Assembly (NCBI GenBank): GCA_010093515.1
Contig: MU001689.1
Span: 365,502-429,501, forward strand
From: Lineolata rhizophorae
Taxonomy: Eukaryota; Ascomycota; Dothideomycetes; Lineolatales; Lineolataceae
Direction: 5' to 3'
Length of the DNA: 64,000 nt
The position numbers were made by a program, and so were the translations under genes. Each line of letters begins with the position of its first letter. Positions within the stretch are counted from its first letter, which is position 1. Of the stretch, positions 56,601 through 64,000 are shown piece by piece. Below the pieces are notes generated by a model. It saw nothing but the letters and a program-made list of their open reading frames with translations. It had not been told where the DNA came from and searched no databases.

Positions 56601-59343
56601 GCAGCACTCGCTGGAAGCTAGCGTGACGAGCCTAGAGGGCGCCGACCAGAAGGAGGCGCCTTCGGGGAGCAAGCCGTCCCGGCGCAGGGGACGAGAGGAC
56701 GCAAAGCTCAAGGGCCAATTGCCGACGGATGCGAACAAGGCCGAGTCGTCGGTGTCGGTGCAGAGTTACATGACGGTGCTGGAGGATCTGTTGTTGCGAT
56801 TGCAGGTTAACGTCGCCATTGCAAAAGGTTTCCAAGATCTCGAGATGCCGGCGCCGAAGCCGAAAACGAGAGATAACCTGCGAACGCTGTTGAGGCGGTA
56901 TTTGTCGCTGGGGAGAAGCAAGAGCAATGATGAGGAAGAGGAAGAGGAAGCAGACGAGGAAGACGTGCCGCCTCACCAGCAGAAGAAATACATCGACCTC
57001 TGGCCCATCCAAATGGCGGCCGAGATTGCGCCCGAGCGGGCGTCCCCCACTGTAGGTGCTAGCGCCGGCACCCACCACCGAAACGTGCTCACGACCAACT
57101 TCGACACGTACACGCTGATCCTGCAGCTGGGCTGCATCCTGACGACCGTACCGTCGTGGAAGCGCACCTACTCGCTGCGCGTGGCCGTCTTCGTCGAGTA
57201 CGAGGCGGACGTGGCCGAGGAGCGCGGCCGCGTCGCGTCGCTGCTGACCAACCTGCGCATCCAGGCCGAGGTGCTCGTCTTTTGGCTCGCGTCGGGCGAG
57301 CTCAAGACGTACGAGGTCATCATCAACGGCCGCTCGGGCGGCGAGTTCGCCGAGGCGGAGCGCGTCGTCGACGAGGCACTGAGCGAGGACGACTGGTGGG
57401 CGCAGGTGCAGGCGTTTCGGCGCATGGGCGCGCCGCCGCCGCCCGACGGGGGCCCGGAAGGCGCCGGGATTGAGGGCGCGCAGCACGAGCAGAGCGGGCA
57501 GCGTCCGGCGAGCGGCAGACCAAGGGCCTCGACGGCGCCGGCCAAGGACTTCGCGGCCAGCTTGCTCTCGGCGGCGGAGAACTGGCCGCCGGCGGCGTAC
57601 CAACTCGGCGGCGGCGGCAGCGGCGGCGGCGGCGGCCACCACGGCGCGGCACGGGGCAGCATCGCCGGCGGGGAGATAGGTGCGGGCTCGCCGTCCTCGA
57701 GGCGGCGGTTCGCGGGGCTGCGGAAGATGCTGGGGAAGAGCGCCATTGGCGGGCGCGGGACGCAGCAGAGGAGGAGGAGCGTGAGGGCTCTGGAGCGCTG
57801 GGGTGTCAATCTCGGCATGCGCACACACAGGCTGGATCCCGCGCTGATTGGGCGCGGCGGTGACTCGGGGAGCGAGGGCGGCGAGACGAGTAGTAGCAGC
57901 GAGGGAAGCGTGTCGTCGGGGGAGGTGAGCGAGGTGGAGCTGCTGGATGATGAGGACGATTTGGCGGCTAGTGAGAACGATATCGACGAGGACGAAGCCG
58001 GGGGTGCGGAAGCCAGAGCGGGTGATTCGGTCAAAAGGTCAAAGAGCATGGGGACCAGCAGCAGACCGGCGTGGCTGAGACACGCGTTTGCGTTGAGGAA
58101 GTCACAGGAGCAACAGGAAACCGCTCCGCCGACGACGACGACGGCAACGACGACGACTAAGACCGCCATATCGCACGGCGTGGCCTCGGACACGGTATTA
58201 CCGGGGAACGCGAGAGAGCCTGCGCTACAGCCGCGAATCTCCCTCCGTACGGCATCCCCAGAGCCTAAGCAGTCGCAATCGCAGCCGCAGCTCTCGCCGC
58301 CGTTGCCAAAGCAGCAGCAGCAGCAACAACAACGAGTACAACAACAATACCATGCGCAAGCGTCAGCCTCCTCTTCCCAGGGGCCGTCGGCACCAGCCTC
58401 GGGCACGGCGACGCCATCCCGCCCGCCGTTCCCGCGCCAGATGTCGCAGCCCAAGTTCACGTCGAAGCCGGTCCCGCGCACGCACGTGGCGGCCGACGAT
58501 GGGCCGGGCCCTAGCATCATGTTCACCGACCAGCCGTCGCCGGAAGAGCGCGCGGGCGCGGCGCAGGAGGGCACGCAGGGCCAGCAGCTGGGCCAGCAGC
58601 GGGGCCCGCAGCGCTCGATATACCACCGTCGGGGCGGCGGTAGTGCGAGCGGTAGTGGCGGCGGCAGTGGCGGCGGTGGAGGTGAGTCTGGCTCCGGCTT
58701 TGCTGGGTCCAGGGATGTGGGCGGCTCGTCGATGCCCGCCTCTGCGCAGACAGACACCGGCAGGGCGTCCGAGGCCGCGGCGCCCGAGCGACGCCGCGGC
58801 CTGCCCGGCGAAGACGGAGGCCAGGGCGCCCACGCGGCGAGCGGCGTCGCGGCGCCGGATCACCCGTCGGCGCCGCCGTCGGCGCCGGGATCGCCCGTCG
58901 GACAGCCGGGCGAAGCGCAGCCGCCCGAGAGAGCCGGGGCGGGCGAGAGCGCGGGAGCGACGTCGCCGCCGCCGCCGCAGCCGCCGTCGCCGACGGCGAC
59001 GGCGGCCCCGGCGTCCGGCTGGCCGCTCCCCGCCGCGCTGCCGCTGAGCTTCAACGACCTGCCGTGTCGCGCGCAGCACGTCATCCTGAACGAGCTGATG
59101 CAGGCGCACTCGGGAAGGGGGGAGCCCAACGGGGGCGGCAGCGGCGGCGGCGGGGCGGGCGGGCTGGGCGAGGCTGGTCGCACCGCGGTCGTCTTCACGA
59201 CGCTGCCGGCGCCGGCGGAGGGCACGTCGCGCAGCGAGGAGGAGAGCGTGCGGTACCTGAGCGATCTGGAGACGCTGTGCGTGGGGCTGCCGCCGGTGTT
59301 GTTGGTGCATAGTAATAGTATGACGGTGACGATGAATTTGTGA
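53638..59343 (+). CDS. vhc1: Vacuolar cation-chloride cotransporter, Vhc1 type (SLC12)
   Basis: This is a cation-chloride cotransporter; yeast Vhc1 moves potassium and chloride across the vacuolar membrane. Exons are 53638-54556, 54787-55544 and 55615-59343, giving 1801 residues, well above the 1120 of yeast Vhc1. The SLC12 core begins with GTFAGVFVPTTLNVLSILMF near residue 283 and continues GQTGVVGMMGMLIVCFAIDL across the first intron. FPACSGIFAGASMSGDLK and GEFATSFFSSLMGVIGSAKL are family signatures. The cytosolic C domain starts near residue 720 (SQSLIYHQVRKYLLRLRQEH). The N terminus has a Trp/Arg/Gly-rich patch (GWRSWWWRSWRGR) and a run of ten His; the C-terminal tail is long and Ser/Gly/Gln-rich. 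The odd N-terminal patch could instead be a missed intron. It diverges from the avt3-like gene. Confidence 0.9.
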
Positions 59344-59682
59344 CGGCGTTCCGAAGTCGAGGTTTGTATTATCTGTTTGGTGTCATGTACTTGCTAGTGT
59401 ATGGCGGGGGATAGGATTGGGCGAGGTGGATGAGGGGCATTACCAGGTAACGAGATGAATGCCTGCGAGGGAAGCAGATGAGCTAGGACTGTTGCGAGTC
59501 CGTGAGCAAGGAAGCATAGAGAAAAGCATATCATCACTGTAGACATATTACGAAGCATAAGACTGACCGATCGAATTCACAGCGGCGGGAGTTTTATGGT
59601 CCATAGACAAGCAGTTTAGCGTCTTTTGAAAGAATTCCAACTATTGTAATGTCTTTCAAACTCTTCTTCATATCCGTACATG
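59344..59682. other. Intergenic region between convergent vhc1-like and mak11 genes
   Basis: Both neighbours end here. AT content rises toward 59500-59680, as expected of 3' untranslated regions. Nothing else is seen. Confidence 0.6.
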
Positions 59683-61569
59683 TCAATTGTCGCTCCCACT
59701 ACTCTCCACGCCACTCCATTCATCTTCCTCGTCATCCTCATCTTCTTCCACCTCCTTGCCGTCACCCTCTCCCCATCCATCGGAATTACCCCTCATTTCA
59801 TATGCACCCAGACAAGTGATGCGGTGGCCCGTCTCATACGTGCCCACCAACCGCCCAATTTGCGGCACGTCCAGCCCCGCCTCTTTCATCTGCTGCTCCT
59901 TCGTCCCCTCCAAGCCGCCCTTCGGGTCCTCCTCCGCCTTCCCTTTCCTCTTCTCCTTCGCTTCCTCCACCCCACCATCTCCATTCGCAGCCCCGTTCAC
60001 AACACGCTGCATTGCCCCCACCTCGACCCCCCTAGCGCCACCAGCAGCCACACCCTCAAACTCGCCCCTGCTCACGCTCCACACGCGCACCGCACCATCA
60101 CTGCTCCCCGTAACGACAACCAAACAGTCCGTCCGCTCGCAATGCAGCACCTCGAAGTCCTTGATCCTGCCCGCGACGCCCGCCAGCGGCCCGCCCAGCC
60201 GCGCAAACGGCTCGATGTACGGCGGGCCGTCAACCGTGCCATCCACGCCCCGTTCCTCAGGAACGCTCGTGCGCACGAAATCGACCCGGCCGTCCTCGGT
60301 GGAGAGCGCCAGCACGGGCCCCACCGCCTCGGCGAACCCGGCCGGTAAGAAGCGCACCTGCTGGACCCGCGTCCTCGGCCGCGGCAGCACCACGGCGTGC
60401 GCCGTGCACTCCATGCCGAACAGGACGCAGCCGCGCTCGAAGGCGACGACGAAGGCCTCGCCGGGCGGGTCCCAGACGACACGGCGGCCCTCGCCGCCGC
60501 CGAGGCGGGGGCTCGCCTCGGCGACGCGCGCGAGGACGCCGCGCGCGAAGCCGAGCACGCCGGCCTTCTTGCCCGTCACCAGGTTCCAGAGGCGCATGCA
60601 GCGCTCGCCGCGGCCGACGGAGACCATGAGCTTGAGGCTCGGGTGGACAGCGACGGCGTTGACGCCCTGCGGGGCGGCGCCCGCGGGGGCCGTGTCGCCG
60701 GCGGGGCGGGGCGCGGCGCCGCCGGCGTGCTTGCTGGCGTGCGGAGCCGGGGCACGAACCGTGGAGAGCAGGGCCCAGTCGCGCACGCGCGTGACGCAGA
60801 GGGCGTTGTCCTCGGCGGCCGAGAGGAGCTTGGCGCGCGCGGGGAAGTGGAGGGCGGTGATGGCGCCGCGGTGGTGGAGGAGGGTGCCGAGGGAGCGGTT
60901 CGTCGGGTTGGTGAGGACAGGATTGGGGCCGGAGAGGAGGGAGGATGAACTGGCGGGGTTTTGGGAGGCGCTGAAGGAGGTGGGCGAGGGTGCGCTGAGG
61001 GAGAGTTGGTACAGGTTGATGCGCTCGTCGGTGCTGCCTGTGGCGAGGAGGAGCTTCTCGGTGGAAGAGGAGGCGGTTGATGGAGGCGGGGAAATGGCGA
61101 GGCAGCGGATCGCGGAGGTGTGGGCATGGAAGAGGAAGGAGTCGGCGAATTGGGTGGAAGGCACGGTGGGGGTCGAGGCAGTCGCTCCCGCGCTTGATGT
61201 TGTCGTTTCTGTTTTCGAGGAAGGCGCTTTTGTTGCTGATGACGTGGTGGCATCAGGCCCAGGGGAAGGCGTCTCTGAGCTTGTTGACGAGGAGGGAAGC
61301 AGCAGTTCGGCCGGGATGCTGGCGGTGATGCCGTGCAGGACGCGTTCGTAGGAACCCGTGACTATCTGCAGGACAAGCCTAGACGGCGGAGTAGAAGTGA
61401 CGGCTGCTGGAATGCTTTTTGCGTTTGTCGGGTTCGTTGTCGAGGCGGCTGGATTTGTTGGTGTTGCTCCTACCGCCTTGCCTGAACCATCGCCATTTCT
61501 CAATTTGGTCGGACGCTGGCCTGCATCAGCAGCCTCCACGGCGGCCGTTTCACGTTTTCTTTTGGCCAT
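59683..61569 (-). CDS. mak11: 60S ribosome assembly WD40 protein Mak11 (PAK1IP1)
   Basis: Mak11 is a nucleolar WD40 protein needed for pre-60S maturation; the animal orthologue is PAK1IP1. A single exon encodes 628 residues. The basic start MAKRKRE is followed by a Thr/Ala/Ser-rich leader, then SRLVLQIVTGSYERVLHG, the first blade. Other blade phrases are HTSAIRCLAIS, LLLATGSTDERINLYQLS, LHHRGAITALHFPARAKLLS and VNAVAVHPSLKLMVSVGRG. Inserts rich in Ser/Thr/Ala lengthen the propeller beyond the yeast protein. The C terminus is highly acidic (VEEDEDDEEDEWSGVESSGS), common in ribosome-assembly factors. It diverges from eaf1. Confidence 0.9.
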   Translation of the reverse strand: MAKRKRETAAVEAADAGQRPTKLRNGDGSGKAVGATPTNPAASTTNPTNAKSIPAAVTSTPPSRLVLQIVTGSYERVLHGITASIPAELLLPSSSTSSETPSPGPDATTSSATKAPSSKTETTTSSAGATASTPTVPSTQFADSFLFHAHTSAIRCLAISPPPSTASSSTEKLLLATGSTDERINLYQLSLSAPSPTSFSASQNPASSSSLLSGPNPVLTNPTNRSLGTLLHHRGAITALHFPARAKLLSAAEDNALCVTRVRDWALLSTVRAPAPHASKHAGGAAPRPAGDTAPAGAAPQGVNAVAVHPSLKLMVSVGRGERCMRLWNLVTGKKAGVLGFARGVLARVAEASPRLGGGEGRRVVWDPPGEAFVVAFERGCVLFGMECTAHAVVLPRPRTRVQQVRFLPAGFAEAVGPVLALSTEDGRVDFVRTSVPEERGVDGTVDGPPYIEPFARLGGPLAGVAGRIKDFEVLHCERTDCLVVVTGSSDGAVRVWSVSRGEFEGVAAGGARGVEVGAMQRVVNGAANGDGGVEEAKEKRKGKAEEDPKGGLEGTKEQQMKEAGLDVPQIGRLVGTYETGHRITCLGAYEMRGNSDGWGEGDGKEVEEDEDDEEDEWSGVESSGSDN

Positions 61570-62195
61570 GGTTGCTGCGCCGGTGCGTGGGATGCAGCCA
61601 GGCGCGAGCGAAGATATAGGTTAAACGATTGGACAAGAAAGGAATCTTCTGTGTGCTTTTAGCGGCACGAGGATCCGGCGCAGCAAACCTCCAAGTGTTT
61701 TGTGCAGTGCAAGTGATATTTGTGGCAGAAAAAAATAGGCGGCGGCGGCAGGCGGTGAGAGGTGAGGACGGGCTGGCGAGCCAGGGCCGGAAGCAGGCCG
61801 GGCCGAGGTCGCCCGGTTCGGAAGGCGCGCCTTGGGCGAGGCCGCGCCCCAACGCGCCCAACCAGCGCCGCGCCGTGCCTGTGCCCAGAACAGCCGCGCA
61901 CCGGAGTCTCGCCCCCCAGTCCAACCCGCTGCGGTCCTTCGCTACCAGGCAAACCCGTCCCGACCGTGACTCGTGAGACGGCTGCCACCGCGCAACACCC
62001 CCCCGATCGCACGCCTGCACGTCCACGCCTGTCCGCTGCCCGCCGACCGGCCGCTCGCTGCAGCGCCCAAAAGTCCATCAAATCCATCTCAAAAAATTCG
62101 CGGTTCCGCCGTCCGCAACCACGGCTCTCGCTCCGCACCCCGCTCCTTGGAGCGATGAGACCTGTCGGTCGCTCCGTGGCAGCGCCGGCCCGCAC
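61570..62195. promoter_or_regulatory. Divergent promoter between mak11 and eaf1
   Basis: This 626-bp GC-rich block lies between two opposed start codons and holds both promoters. I identify no named binding site. Confidence 0.55.
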
Positions 62196-64000
62196 ATGTC
62201 GCTGGACAGCCTTCGCGATGCCGTGTCGCGGGCGAAAACCAACGAGAAGGCGTAAGTGAAAACTGCACCCGCCCGTCGATTTTTTACGGTCGCGTTTGGC
62301 CTCAAAACAATCTTCGCGCGGATGCGAAACCGGGAAATCGCTCCTTTTAATTTTTCGACGCCGCGTCGTGGCCGCCTGCGCCGTTTGTTGCTCGAGACCT
62401 CGCGCTCATGCTCTCTCTACCCCAGGCTCTGCGAAGGCACTCGCAAGCGCAAGCTTCGCGAGCTTTACGCTACCACCCAATACCTAGCGGCGCCCCACAA
62501 GCTCCTCCACGACATCGACGCCGACGCGCCGCCCGACGAGGCCGAGACGCGCTTTTTAGATCAAAACGATATCGCAAAGTTAGTTTTATCTCATTCCTAA
62601 TTTTATTTGATTTTCCTGTCGCTGCGTCGGGTTGCTAACGTCGCGTCTTTGCGTCGGTGCAGAGGGCTCCTCTTCAACGACTCGACGCTCCCCACTCCTC
62701 CTCCGGCATCACCTCAACTCCACGTCACGAAGCCGTCTTCTAAAGGACCGAAACTCTCTATTCCCGATTTTGCCCTGCCGACCGAGCCACCGCATGCCGC
62801 TGCGCAGCCTGAACCTTCTGGAAGCGTGAAGAGTCTTACCACGGCTCAGCCCGAAGAACGCGAGCCGAAATCCCCATCCGTTGACGCCAAGCGTGCCTAC
62901 CCACAACGCCACACTTCTTCTGTTGAGCCTGATGGCAATTCCGCCGAGTCGCGTCCGGTCGATGGCCCGGTCAAGAGGAGGGACACGAGCGAAATTACGT
63001 TGCAGCCTGGGGACATCCGTATTGGTGAGGTTCGCGAAGTTATTGTGGAAGAGAGCGAGGCCGACAGAGAAGGTGAAGCTACAGAGGAGCATGGTGTGGA
63101 GCAAGAGAAGGATGTTATCGCCACTGAGCCCATACCGGCAAAAGACGGAAACGGAGACGTTGAAATGAGGGATGCCCAACACTACCGCAAAGAGGAGGAG
63201 CAGGTATCGAAGAAGTATATGGCAGCTAGCACCACAAACGGCGTGCCGACTACGGAAGCAATTTCATCTCCGTCATCTACTGTTGGGCCTTATTCAACGA
63301 CCACCCCGCATCCTAATGTTCATTCTCCGGATACTAGTCCTGACGAGGAGACGTTTCCGCGAAGGCCTTCGCAGCAGCACGAGATGATTGCCCCCGTCAC
63401 TCCAGTGTCGCAGACGTTGAAAGCGCCCTTGCCTATAGCTCAAGAACCATTGGAGCATACGAGGGCGACTCCTGACGCCCAACTTCGCGCTGAAGAGCAG
63501 CAAGCGAGGATGTCGTTGCCGCCCAAAGTTGACGAAACCGTCGCCAAGGCGGCAAATGATACCGCGGGTGCACCGTCGGCTGAAGTTGCAGAGGAAAAAG
63601 AAGCGGATGTCCCCTCTGAAACGCCTTCCAAATCCGAAGATGCTACAAAGGAACCAGAGAGTGCGAAGGAGATGAGGAGTGTCCCGAGCCAACCAGCGGT
63701 GAAAGATAGTATTGCAACGGAGGAGTCCGCCGTGCCTACAGAGGGGAACGCAGCTGCAAAAGCAGTTCCTACGGAGTCGAAAGACGTTCCTGCTCCGACT
63801 GCCACAGCCCCCATAGAGAAGGTGCCAACGCCGTCAGCCCCGCAACCGTCGCGCATGACCACTAGAGTATCTTCAGGTGCGATCAGGCATAAGTCGGTGT
63901 CCGAGATACTTGGAGAGGCCCAAGGGATTCCCCACGCTCCCGAGAAAGCCACTACCTCTGCGAACCATATTGATGACCAAAAAGATTCCATTAATCAAAT
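62196..64000 (+). CDS. eaf1: NuA4 subunit Eaf1/Vid21, N-terminal part; continues beyond the right edge
   Basis: Eaf1 (Vid21) is the scaffold of the NuA4 histone acetyltransferase complex, normally with HSA and SANT domains in its C-terminal half. Exons are 62196-62251, 62426-62578 and 62663 to the window edge, giving about 515 residues so far. The N terminus reads MSLDSLRDAVSRAK, then RKRKLRELYATTQY, then FLDQNDIAKGLLFNDSTLP, rebuilt across two introns, which matches fungal Vid21. A long disordered Pro/Ser/Glu/Thr region follows, ending with MTTRVSSGAIRHKSVSEILG, another Vid21-type phrase. The HSA and SANT domains are outside the window, so the call rests on N-terminal phrases. Confidence 0.77.

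Overview
The window comes from a filamentous ascomycete (Pezizomycotina). The evidence is short GT-AG introns of 45 to 230 nt, a palF/RIM8 pH-signalling arrestin, a fungal NLR, a TTAGGG-type interstitial repeat, and many proteins swollen with Gly, Ala, Pro, Ser and Gln tracts. GC is high in most genes and lower in a few intergenic blocks. One assembly gap (10417-11106) falls in a low-complexity coding region. All exon structures below were inferred by eye from splice sites, reading phase and family similarity.

Layout from left to right. The 5' part of an F-BAR/DEP/RhoGAP gene (rgd2-like, minus strand, running off the left edge) diverges from the beta subunit of geranylgeranyltransferase I (cdc43). 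Next is a large SNF2-RING protein (irc20/SHPRH type). palF/rim8 (minus) follows, with its 3' end lost in the gap. Upstream of palF lie 5.6 kb of GC-rich DNA with microsatellites, G-runs and TACGTA-type palindromes but no recognisable gene. A complete six-exon NLR (alpha/beta hydrolase, NACHT, ankyrins; minus) comes next, then 1.8 kb of AT-richer, relic-like DNA. ecm29 (minus) diverges from ubx5 (plus).

The second half holds a Cys-rich GPI-anchored secreted protein (minus) with telomere-like repeats just after its stop codon, a secreted DUF1264 protein, the G-patch gene pxr1, an orphan multi-pass membrane protein (minus) and a tandem zinc-finger protein. A vacuolar amino acid transporter (avt3-like, minus) then diverges from a vacuolar cation-chloride cotransporter (vhc1-like, plus). 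Last, mak11 (60S assembly, minus) diverges from the 5' part of eaf1/vid21 (NuA4), which runs off the right edge.

Three of the four head-to-head pairs join genes with related jobs. rgd2/cdc43 both act on Rho GTPases, ecm29/ubx5 on the proteasome and Cdc48, and avt3/vhc1 on vacuolar transport. The NLR, the GPI protein, the DUF1264 protein and the orphan membrane protein are the accessory-like genes; the rest is conserved core machinery. I saw no tRNA, rRNA or CRISPR array, and no intact transposon.
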